Positions 7,201-15,345 of a stretch of DNA of 64,000 nucleotides are shown here, in pieces; position 1 is the first letter of the stretch; every line of letters starts with the position of its first letter. This DNA comes from Archangium primigenium. GTDB lineage: Bacteria > Myxococcota > Myxococcia > Myxococcales > Myxococcaceae. Under the pieces are notes generated by a model, which was not told the DNA's origin, searched no databases, and saw only the letters and a list, made by a program, of their open reading frames with translations. The stretch lies in contig NZ_JADWYI010000001.1 in assembly GCF_016904885.1 (NCBI RefSeq), positions 4,712,001-4,776,000 of the forward strand. Reading direction: 5' to 3'. The translations under genes and the position numbers were made by a program.

Positions 7201-9845
7201 ATCAGCCGATCACGGCTGAGCCGGGGAACACCGAGCTTGACGAGCAGCTTCTGCCACGGCTTGCCGGCCTTGAGCAGGCGCATGCTCCCAGTGGACAGCG
7301 GAGGCTTGGTGTCGGTGGGCAGGTAGACCTGCGGGACGTCCAGCGAGGTCAGCTGATCGTCCACCAGGGGGAAGATGGGGAGGGCACGCAGCCGTTTGAT
7401 ATGGGGGAGAGTCAACGCCTCCAGGGTCTCCGCCTGGGAGAGCAGGCCGAGGATGACGTCGTGAACGCCGGGGTCGTAGCTCCGCGCCCGCTCGGTCCAC
7501 GAGTCCTTGTAGGCCGAGAGCGCCTCGATCAGCTCGGGGCCCCTCAAGGGCCGGATGCAGTCCTGCCCTTGGACCTGCGTAAACGCGCGAATGGCACGCA
7601 TGAGCGCCTCGCCCCCACCCACCCGGGGGATGCTGAACGCATCGAGCGCATGACGCAGCCGCTTGTCCGCAACCTGCTCCTCGCTCGGCAGCAGCGGCGT
7701 GTCCGGCCGTGCGGGCCGATACAGGAAGCGCCCCTGCTCGTCCGGCACGAAGGCCAGCTCCTTCAATGCCGGCAACTGCACCCCAGCCGGATGGCTCGTC
7801 AGGTATTCGTAGAACCCGGCCAGCCAGCGCGTATTCGGCGGCTCGGAGGCCACGGGGTTCCAGGCACACGGTGACGTCGTCCCGAGTGCAGGAAGGACGG
7901 CCTTCACGCCCGAGATGACCCGCGCGGGGGTCATCTCCCACAGCCGTGCCTCGCGAATCTCGGTCAGCCCCGTCTCCTGGCGGAATGCGTCCTCGAGGAA
8001 CCACAGGGGGTGGGGAAGGAGTGCGCGCTCGGCCTCATCCGCCAGGAAGAGGCTTGAGTGGCCGAACGTATGCAGCCGCCCATCGGCGAGGATGGCCAAG
8101 GGCAGCCCGATCAGCTCGCGGCCGTTCGGTTCATCCGAGCGGCAGAAGGCGAGCAGCTCGCGGACCCACTCGCGCCGGCGCAAGGCGGGGTCCTCCGCCA
8201 GCTCCAACGAGGTGTCTACGTCCTGCGGCTTGCGCAGGCGCTGCCGGAGCATCTGGGGCGTCAGGTACGTCGGTGGTGCCTTCGCCGCCGCGAAGCCGTC
8301 GAGGACGTGAGCGGGGAGCGGTGGCTCCGGGATGGCCATGCCGCTGGCACGCAGCGGCTCCTGCAGCCTCCGCACCCAGGCCGGAGGAGGCGGATGGAGC
8401 TCCCTGAGTGGGGCCCATGGCGCGGAGGGCCCCACGCACCGGATGACGCGCTCCCCGGCCAGGAGAGCGTAGACGTGCGGGTGCAGCGTGCGCAACACCT
8501 CCGGCAGGGTGCTCTCCGGGCTGGGGAACAGCTCGTAGAGCTGGCTCGCGGAGGCGGGCGCGACGTCCGTCGTCAGTGCGGCCATCAGCGCCGCGTACGC
8601 GGGAGCCACCGCATGCCGTAGGAGGGCTTGGTTCCAGAGGTACCGGGCCTTGTCCTTGCCGAGCAGGGTCTTGTCCGCGGTCAATCCCCGGCGGGCCGGG
8701 TCCACGTCGAAGTAGCCATTGATGTGAACGGGAAGGCCGCTGTCGCCGTCCGCCAGAGGAAGGCCGCAGTAGATCTTCCCCGGGATGCTCCTGGCCGCGA
8801 GCGATCCATTGGCGCCGCTCTCGAGCCGGGCCGCGGCACCAGCCCAGGGAATTGCCTTCTGCCCGTGCTGGCGCATGGCTTCCGCCGCCGCGCGCAGCTC
8901 CCCCTTCGTATCCGCGTAGAGGCCACCCACCACCCGCCAGAGCGCGGTCCGGGTCGTCTTCTCGTCCTCGACCTGGACCTGGTGCAGATAGCTCACGCGC
9001 TCCATGGGCTGCACGGCCTCACCCGAGGGAGGCGCCATGACCTTCCGGATGAGGTGACGGTGGGCGTCGACCGCCTCCGGTTCGAGCGTCTTGATGGAGC
9101 ACCGATGACGCGTGTGTCCCTCGGGGGAGAGCTCGTCCACGTCGATGGAGAGGACGCGCTTCAGGAAGAGGATGAGCTCCTCTCCCATGTCCGCGAGCTG
9201 TCCGAAGAGCCGGTCACAATCTTCTTCCGTGAACGGTTCCTCGCAGATCTTGCTCCGATGTTCGGCGGTGCGCAGGGGCAGCCGGAAGATGGTGCCGTCG
9301 AAGGAGAGCTGTCCGGGTTCCAGGCCCGCCGCCTCGAACGGCTTCAGCAGGCCGGGCCACCGTTCCCACAGGCCCCGGGTCAGCTGGTAGCCAAAGCCCG
9401 AGACCTTCTTTCCGCGCAAGATCCTTTCGTGAGGATCGAAGACGATGAGCTGCTCCCGGGAGAGCAGACAGGGGTAGTCCGTCACGTTGTAGCAGGCGTT
9501 GAACCCCAGACCGAACCGCCCGGTCTTCGTTTCCTCGTGTAACTTCAAGCTGTCGCCAATGCGCCGGATGTTGGCGAAGTCCTCGTTCCGGAAGGTCTTG
9601 TCGTTGTGAACCAGCAGGGCCGGCCCTTGCAGCAGGGACAACTCGGGGACCGGCAGCGGCCCGGAATAGGTGCGCCGATCGAGGATGATCCGGACCCGGG
9701 AGGCTTCCGCATCGTCGGCGTTCTGGATGAACTCCTTCAGGATGCCGACGTTCTTCGGGTAGGTCTGGATGAGACCACGGATCCGGACAGTCAGGGGCTC
9801 GTATTGACCGACATCTGAAAGCTCGACGATCTCGTCCTCGACCAT
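4293..9845 (-). CDS. Giant sacsin-like GHKL ATPase with C-terminal DUF3883 (PD-(D/E)XK-like) domain
   Basis: An 1850-residue protein. The N-terminus is a sacsin/Hsp90-type GHKL ATPase: the N-box EFIQNADDAEAS holds E38, N42 and D45, then HNDKTF (G1-like) and GRFGLGFNACYNV near 109-119 (G2). About 1400 residues of weakly conserved sequence follow, then an acidic proline-rich linker (EEPLVDEEPSSYVEEE and onward). The C-terminal DUF3883/NOV domain has the core RTIEVKGING around residue 1715, an ExK arrangement as in PD-(D/E)XK nucleases. I chose the ATG at 9845 because MVEDEIVELSDVGQYEP begins right before the conserved sacsin start and has a GGAGAG upstream; the frame stays open to 10019. Sacsin-type ATPases with DUF3883 or helicase partners are repeatedly seen near defence genes. 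It probably acts in one complex with the downstream NERD helicase. The biochemical role is inferred. Confidence 0.85.
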   Translation of the reverse strand: MVEDEIVELSDVGQYEPLTVRIRGLIQTYPKNVGILKEFIQNADDAEASRVRIILDRRTYSGPLPVPELSLLQGPALLVHNDKTFRNEDFANIRRIGDSLKLHEETKTGRFGLGFNACYNVTDYPCLLSREQLIVFDPHERILRGKKVSGFGYQLTRGLWERWPGLLKPFEAAGLEPGQLSFDGTIFRLPLRTAEHRSKICEEPFTEEDCDRLFGQLADMGEELILFLKRVLSIDVDELSPEGHTRHRCSIKTLEPEAVDAHRHLIRKVMAPPSGEAVQPMERVSYLHQVQVEDEKTTRTALWRVVGGLYADTKGELRAAAEAMRQHGQKAIPWAGAAARLESGANGSLAARSIPGKIYCGLPLADGDSGLPVHINGYFDVDPARRGLTADKTLLGKDKARYLWNQALLRHAVAPAYAALMAALTTDVAPASASQLYELFPSPESTLPEVLRTLHPHVYALLAGERVIRCVGPSAPWAPLRELHPPPPAWVRRLQEPLRASGMAIPEPPLPAHVLDGFAAAKAPPTYLTPQMLRQRLRKPQDVDTSLELAEDPALRRREWVRELLAFCRSDEPNGRELIGLPLAILADGRLHTFGHSSLFLADEAERALLPHPLWFLEDAFRQETGLTEIREARLWEMTPARVISGVKAVLPALGTTSPCAWNPVASEPPNTRWLAGFYEYLTSHPAGVQLPALKELAFVPDEQGRFLYRPARPDTPLLPSEEQVADKRLRHALDAFSIPRVGGGEALMRAIRAFTQVQGQDCIRPLRGPELIEALSAYKDSWTERARSYDPGVHDVILGLLSQAETLEALTLPHIKRLRALPIFPLVDDQLTSLDVPQVYLPTDTKPPLSTGSMRLLKAGKPWQKLLVKLGVPRLSRDRLIQEVLLPLHAQLSPPEQLRVLTWVRDNLERARAEADKAVPPGGPALQRLVAQASLVRGRDGGLHPAARLYDPTVPLIEDVLGDAALFPDDRATYADFAHQWRGFFASLGMTSAPKPQDLLGHVDRLVQRAANEGPRAVADGLLRVYDYISERWSELGTATVQDGRVAQMPLAQALARRRWLPAQDEPASLSRYAAATGPELRLYAPSELFPPSLGHLVASQRPIAAFSKMPSGFLTALGMPTSVPLELVMAHFDHLLERWQRGALKAEREVLESSLTVIYTHLGRYVSAPAPAEMARIQAHYATRPCIWDKSRQRFWKPRHVFLEQVPFFEPLRVQLRPESAIDAGYAALGRPEVPNQEDYISFLEDVATSQGETPLPSTLMKQALEVLRRLGLSFEDTAMPESLRQRLWVPVQGARLARATEVFRDDASWYSGRLVAGAVSLVAPDVPSELLRAAGVPRLSQKLEERLSEEPRASTSQEFVSKCEELGETLRSPELTRSLRRLIQAKHERDRKGALSWLSVTRVFPAARLHSALWLGTRLVGTSEADFYFRSTDRTIFLSEQEPELTTSFLAKAINQELDADQRLGDLLELKMILECAPEKIDSLLTRLKVPQLDDQEAVESFGEPPPPDDTAPQVPPEYTEQLPEQGTEEYAEEPLVDEEPSSYVEEESPSPPPEPRVRNVRPWRAPFAPGSAGQGSNLSPLQVAPLQVAAEGGATFIGTEHLRPQVGGASASTEVRPPTRPGHGHSFRSDFARQDGAPQNRIVTYLEPKGPRGDGPGDGGAAPDLSELRRAALERVLAYEREAQRQPRVMRDDAFGCTVESQDGSETRTIEVKGINGPWTEAGIGLSQGQFTQAWTLREDFWLYVVEHARDEAGARVHPIHDPASQVGQFRLDSGWRGLAVATPSAPVPTRPEVGGRILLEDGSEWVIASVQGEERVLRLRLTQPEGSPKTVLYRSDKMKLLPKES

Positions 9846-10747
9846 GCCGTGCGTTCTCTCCGCTGGGGGGCGCCATGTCGGGCCCGTTAGAGTGCGGGTT
9901 TTCGTCCGGACGGCAAGACGTCGCTGGACCTCCAACTCTGACAGGCACGAAGAAGGGAGCAGGCTGCCACCCGGGAAAATGGGTGTCGAGCGCCTGAAAG
10001 TTGGCAGCGCTGCTCCCAAGCCCCGGCACGAGACGGCTAACCCCTCCGGCGAACGCCTCCGGATTCGACTGAACTCCCTGGGAGCGCGGCCAGCTTGCCC
10101 GGTTGCTCTTGGCAGCTTCGGGCGAGAACCCCGGCTCGCCTACGGGAGATTTACGCGGAGTTGCGCAAGCTGCGCGAAATAGTCGGAGACATGCAGAACC
10201 GGAGCGCTAACGCGGCCCCGGTTCAAGCTTGAGGATTATCCCTCCGCAGCTCAGCTCTGAGGTGCTCGGCACCTGCGAGCTGGGCTGGCAACCGCGCCGT
10301 TTCGAGGCAGCGGCACTCCGAGCGGCTGCTGTACGGCGCCAAGCACATTGTCGCTCCGACCGTCCGTTGGTGTCGAGGGCCTCCAAGGAGGAGGAGGGAT
10401 TGCTTCCATCCCATTGCCGGTGTCTCACCAGGACAGCGGGCTCGGTGTACCGAGTACGTCCAGAGCGGCGGACCAGCTTGGTTGCGCCAATCGCGGCCGC
10501 CTGACTGTCGGCTCTCGGCCCCCGATACCTTGCTGATGTGCGCGGGCTTGTTTCCCTGAGAGCACAGGGGCACGCTCGGCAACGTTCCGTCCCAACGCGC
10601 GCCCCAATTAGGGCCCGTAAAGGCAGGGGACGCAACCACCAGGGACGTAAAAGGGACGTAATCAAACGGACGCCCCCGAACGCAGGCGAACACTTGCGTC
10701 CGATGGCTCACCCGCTGCAAACGCCCATTTTTAGAGGGGAAACAGGT
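9846..10747. other. Gene-poor 0.9 kb between the ATPase gene and the selC 3' end
   Basis: No convincing gene is seen on either strand. Several frames are open for 60 codons or more, but they have biased composition and no recognisable domain. The most coding-like piece is a short plus-strand frame ending at 10232 whose last part reads as a charged helix (EIYAELRKLREIVGDMQN) with no start or upstream domain; it may be the decayed tail of a lost gene. The stretch holds more A/T-containing patches than the flanking core genes, which would fit the debris expected between a tRNA attachment site and an integrated island. No integrase gene is visible, and I saw no second copy of the tRNA 3' end by eye. 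Confidence 0.45.
10642..10661 (+). repeat. Pair of tandem 9-bp repeats near the selC 3' end
   Basis: GGGACGTAA occurs twice with 11 bp between starts (10642-10650 and 10653-10661), about 90 bp beyond the 3' end of the tRNA-Sec gene. Helically spaced short repeats next to a tRNA attachment site can be recombinase arm-type sites, but with two copies this could be chance. Confidence 0.35.
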
Positions 10748-10843
10748 CGGTAGGACAGAGGAATCGAACCTCCCAGGGTCATGTCTCCATGCCCCCCACC
10801 GGTTTTGAAGACCGGGCCAGCCACCAGGTCCAGAGGTCCTACC
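10748..10843 (-). tRNA. selC: tRNA-Sec (anticodon UCA)
   Basis: A 96-nt selenocysteine tRNA on the minus strand. The 8-bp acceptor stem typical of tRNA-Sec is visible (GGTAGGAC pairing with GTCCTACC, G discriminator, no encoded CCA). The anticodon stem-loop is CCGGTCTTCAAAACCGG with anticodon TCA in a 7-nt loop, followed by a long variable arm and the T-arm GGAGGTTCGATTCC. It reads UGA as selenocysteine together with SelB and a SECIS element; selA and selB are not in this window. Its 3' end points left toward the candidate defence island. selC is a well-known attachment site for integrative elements in other bacteria, so it may mark the island boundary. Confidence 0.93.
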
Positions 10844-10956
10844 GCGCGCGATTACCGCCGGAAACCCGAACGGACACAAGGGCATTGGCTCCTCGTGCGC
10901 TCACGGCGGATCCTCTCCATTCCGATGGAGGGGACCCGCGGACACGTCGGCGTCCG

Positions 10957-11856
10957 CTACGTGGTTTCGTACCCCTTGCCGAAGTCCGAAGGCTCCGCTG
11001 CTGTGGCCTCGATGAGTTCGGCCCCGTATTTGCGCGCGAGAAACCGCTCGCGGTACAGGAAGTAGGCCGCGTCACAGACCCTGGCGGTGTAGTGGGCGTT
11101 GAAGCCTCCCCCGAGCACGGCCCCCGCCGCCGGGATGACTTGCGCGAGTTTGGCCTTGGTGAGGCGAATCGCCAGGGCCTTCGCGATGCGCTGCGCGATC
11201 TGGACGAAGACGTGCTTCTCCAATTCCCGCCACGTCTTCTTCTGGGCCACCAATCGCGCGATCTTGACCAGCTGGGACATCGCCACGGCTTTCGCCGCGT
11301 CCGAGGGTGAGGAAGCCAGTCCGAGCACGTTGAGCGCGAAGAGCCGCTCCTCCTGCCGGCTCATGTCGAAGCCGTAGTAGGTCGCGTACTCGCCCACGGC
11401 CCGCAGGTTCAGCGTCAGGAGCGCGGTGACATCGGCCGCGATCGCGGCGCCTCCCACCACCGGACCGGCCATGCCCGCGGCCCCGGCTGCCGCGCCTCCC
11501 GCGAGCGCGAGCGACTTGTACTTCGTCGCGAGGAATCCAATCGCGCGGTCCGCGTGCTCCAGGTCCACCACGGCCAGCTCCGCCAGGCTGCCCACCGGCG
11601 GCTCGAACTCCGCGAGGATGGCCCGTGGACGAACCGTGAGCGCGGCACCGTCCCCCAGCAGTCCGATGAAACCGCCGAACGCTTTTTCAACGACCCACTC
11701 GACCCCGAGGGCCTTCATCGCGACGTCGCCCGCGGCGTCGATCGGCTTGTGGAGGAGCTTCATCGCCCGGTCCCACCGGGTCGGGGAGGGCCGCTTCCAG
11801 GCCTGGATCGCGCCGAGGGCGGCCTGCTCGTAATCCGAGGGCGTGGGGCCGGGCAT
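10957..11856 (-). CDS. EcsC family protein
   Basis: A 299-residue protein resembling the EcsC family, named after a Bacillus protein encoded beside the EcsAB ABC transporter whose biochemical role is unclear. It opens with MPGPTPSDYEQAALGAIQAWK, followed by an amphipathic stretch. The middle holds a glycine/alanine-rich segment (ALAGGAAAGAAGMAGPVVGG) that could insert in or lie on a membrane, then helices with NLRAVGEYATYYGFD, typical of the family. No signal peptide is seen. The gene starts 6 bp after the stop of the TPR/zincin gene, so the two form an operon transcribed toward selC. No transporter partner is nearby. Family placement is fairly secure; function is unknown. Confidence 0.75.
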   Translation of the reverse strand: MPGPTPSDYEQAALGAIQAWKRPSPTRWDRAMKLLHKPIDAAGDVAMKALGVEWVVEKAFGGFIGLLGDGAALTVRPRAILAEFEPPVGSLAELAVVDLEHADRAIGFLATKYKSLALAGGAAAGAAGMAGPVVGGAAIAADVTALLTLNLRAVGEYATYYGFDMSRQEERLFALNVLGLASSPSDAAKAVAMSQLVKIARLVAQKKTWRELEKHVFVQIAQRIAKALAIRLTKAKLAQVIPAAGAVLGGGFNAHYTARVCDAAYFLYRERFLARKYGAELIEATAAEPSDFGKGYETT

Positions 11857-11862
11857 GGGCGC

Positions 11863-12951
11863 TCAGTCCAGCCCGCGCTGCCACAGGTCGTCCTCGTCGA
11901 GCCCCATGAGGTGGCCGACCTCGTGCATCACCGTGATGCCAATCTGCTCGATGAGCTCCTCGCGCGTCTTGGCGAAGCGCTCCAGGTTCTTCTGGTAGAG
12001 CACGATGGAGGCGGGGTAGGGGTCGAAGGTGCCCAGGATGCTGTGGCGCTCGCCCACCGGCGAGCCGCGGAACACGCCGAGGATGCACGGCGACAGGGGC
12101 GGCGTGTCGCCCATCAGGTCATCGTCCTTGGGCAGGTCCTCCACCGCCAGCGTCACGTTGTCCATGTACTTCTTCACGTGCGCGGGCAGCGCCTTCACCG
12201 CGGCCTCCACCGCCTGGTCGAAGGCCTTCTCCCCCAGCTCCACCGGTGGCGGGAAGTCCTCGGGCGACAGCGCCTGGGCCCGCTCGAAGCGCCGGCGCGC
12301 CTCCTTCATGTCGCTGCGCCGCTCCGCCAGCAGCCCGAGGTAGTGGTGCGCCCAGGGCTCGTCCTCGGTGTCGGCGAGGATGTCCTCGAAGGCCGACTGG
12401 GCCTCGCTGAAGCGGCACAGCTCGAACAGGGCGATGGCCCGCTCCAGCAGCGCCTCCAGCGCGCCCGGCACCTCGGCGAGCGCCGCGTCCAGACTCGTCA
12501 GGGCGCGCGCACATTCCCCTACCTGGTTGAATCCAATGCCCTCCAAGAGGAGCAGCTCGAAGAGCACCTCCGTGTCTCCGGCGCGCTGGGCCAGCTTGCG
12601 GCCCCGGGCGCACAGGGCGAGCCCGTCTTCCACGGCCTCGCGATCATCGCCCGCCCGGGTGATGAGGCAGTCGGCCGCGGCGAGCAGGAGGTCCACGTCG
12701 TCCGGGGCTTCCTCCAGGGCGCGGGCGTAGTCCTCGAGGGCCTCGTCCACGCGTCCCAGTTCCGTCAGGGCCGCCGCGCGCCAGTGCAGGGCCTCGGGGT
12801 GCTCCTGGGTCTCGGTCACCAGGGCCTCGGCCCGGGCCAGGGCCTCCGCGAACGCGCCGCGCTCGAACAGGGCCTCCAGCTCGCCCCGGCGCGTCTCCAT
12901 GTCCAACGGCGCCCCCCGCTTCGACGTCCGCTTCCTCATGGGGGGCGACAT
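11863..12951 (-). CDS. TPR protein with C-terminal zincin-like metallopeptidase domain
   Basis: A 362-residue protein. Its first two thirds are tetratricopeptide-like helical repeats (for example ALHWRAAALTELGRVDEAL and YLGLLAERRSDMKEARRRF). The C-terminus carries a short metallopeptidase domain of the zincin_1 (DUF1025) kind with the motif VMHEVGHLMGLDEDD, where the two His and the Glu of HExxH would bind and activate zinc; a preceding segment contains YQKNLERF. No signal peptide is visible. The usual zincin_1 protein is small and stands alone, so the TPR fusion suggests a peptidase steered to partner proteins. The start could be 12951 or the ATG at 12939. It is divergent from the receiver gene at 13044 with only 92 bp between, where a TTGACA-like box appears on the minus strand. 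Confidence 0.75.
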   Translation of the reverse strand: MSPPMRKRTSKRGAPLDMETRRGELEALFERGAFAEALARAEALVTETQEHPEALHWRAAALTELGRVDEALEDYARALEEAPDDVDLLLAAADCLITRAGDDREAVEDGLALCARGRKLAQRAGDTEVLFELLLLEGIGFNQVGECARALTSLDAALAEVPGALEALLERAIALFELCRFSEAQSAFEDILADTEDEPWAHHYLGLLAERRSDMKEARRRFERAQALSPEDFPPPVELGEKAFDQAVEAAVKALPAHVKKYMDNVTLAVEDLPKDDDLMGDTPPLSPCILGVFRGSPVGERHSILGTFDPYPASIVLYQKNLERFAKTREELIEQIGITVMHEVGHLMGLDEDDLWQRGLD

Positions 12952-13043
12952 ACGGACCCCTTGCGCGCGTTGTCAACGTACCTCACGGCTGTTACCTTCC
13001 GCCGCCGCCCCCGCCTGCCTCTTCGCCCAGTCCATAAGGGTCC

Positions 13044-13400
13044 GTGAACATTCTGGTCGTGGATGATGATGTCGAGTTGTGCACGTTGCTCTCCCGGTTC
13101 CTGGAGAAGCACGGGTACACCGTGTTTTCGGCGGCCGACGCCTTGCAGGCCCTGGACATCCTCGAGCGACACGAAGTGGGGCTCATCATCAGCGACTACC
13201 GGATGCCCCACATGGACGGCATCCAGTTCACCGCGATGCTCAAGGCGGACCCGCGCCACCGCAGCACCCAGGTCATCCTCATGACGGGCAACGCCGACGG
13301 CAACGTGCAGGACAAGGGCCTGCGCAAGGGCGTGGCCATGACGCTGGAGAAGCCCCTGGACTTCAACCAGCTGCTCAACCTCGTGCGCTTCGCCGAGTAG
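13044..13400 (+). CDS. Single-domain response regulator (CheY-like receiver)
   Basis: A 118-residue stand-alone receiver domain. It has the acidic pocket D7/D8/D9, the phospho-acceptor D51 in ISDYRMPHMDG, the switch Thr in ILMTGNADG and the conserved Lys in LEKPLDF, so all catalytic positions are present. With no output domain it should act by protein-protein contact or as a phosphorelay shuttle. The start is the GTG at 13044. No cognate kinase is adjacent on the same strand; the hybrid kinase at 15346-16902, beyond groEL, is a possible partner but only by proximity. The stop is 192 bp before groEL, which has its own heat-shock promoter, so co-transcription is not required. Confidence 0.88.
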   Translation: MNILVVDDDVELCTLLSRFLEKHGYTVFSAADALQALDILERHEVGLIISDYRMPHMDGIQFTAMLKADPRHRSTQVILMTGNADGNVQDKGLRKGVAMTLEKPLDFNQLLNLVRFAE

Positions 13401-13486
13401 CGGCCCGGGGGCCCGCCAGGCGAGCCCATGAGGTGCCCGGCGGGGTGGGGCGGGCGTCGGCTCGCCCACAGCCGGTGCCTTCCGTG

Positions 13487-13514
13487 TTGACAAGCCGGGT
13501 CGGTCTCTTATTTT
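13487..13514 (+). promoter_or_regulatory. Vegetative-type promoter of groEL
   Basis: TTGACA at 13487-13492 and TATTTT at 13509-13514 are separated by 16 bp, close to the sigma-70 consensus and rare in this GC-rich sequence. Transcription would begin around 13521, inside the CIRCE element that follows, which is the normal arrangement for HrcA repression. Confidence 0.7.
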
Positions 13515-13539
13515 GGCGCTCGCCTGGGTCGAGTGCCAA
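13513..13539 (+). promoter_or_regulatory. CIRCE operator (HrcA binding site)
   Basis: The inverted repeat TTGGCGCTC-N9-GAGTGCCAA matches the CIRCE layout (TTAGCACTC-N9-GAGTGCTAA) in arm length and in the 9-bp spacer. The two arms pair at 8 of 9 positions. It overlaps the -10 box and lies about 54 bp before the groEL start, so HrcA is predicted to repress groEL until heat stress. Confidence 0.82.
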
Positions 13540-13592
13540 CGGCGTGCTCCGGACCCCCGCTTCAGATTCTTCAATCATTCCTGGAGGTTACA

Positions 13593-15233
<1,641 letters not shown>

Positions 15234-15293
15234 GTCCCGCCTGAAGCCCTTCCCGGGCCCCTGATGGGCTCGGGAGGAGCTTCGGGAGTCGAG

Positions 15294-15337
15294 CGGCCCC
15301 GGTGGCCTCTTCCTCGCGGGAGAGGGCACCGGGGCCG
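15294..15337 (+). terminator. Hairpin between convergent groEL and the hybrid kinase
   Basis: An 11-bp perfect inverted repeat, CGGCCCCGGTG with CACCGGGGCCG, encloses a partly paired loop and sits between two convergent stops. It lacks a T-run but could end transcription in both directions. Confidence 0.6.
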
Positions 15338-15345
15338 TGGTGCGT

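Noticed and set aside
10223-10885. 220-codon frame covering the tRNA-Sec gene
   Set aside because: Runs through the tRNA on the same strand and lacks any recognisable domain.
12952-13043. Divergent promoter pair sharing a TTGACA/TTGTCA box
   Set aside because: The -10 elements are poor and one would overlap the start codon, so it was left out of the feature list.
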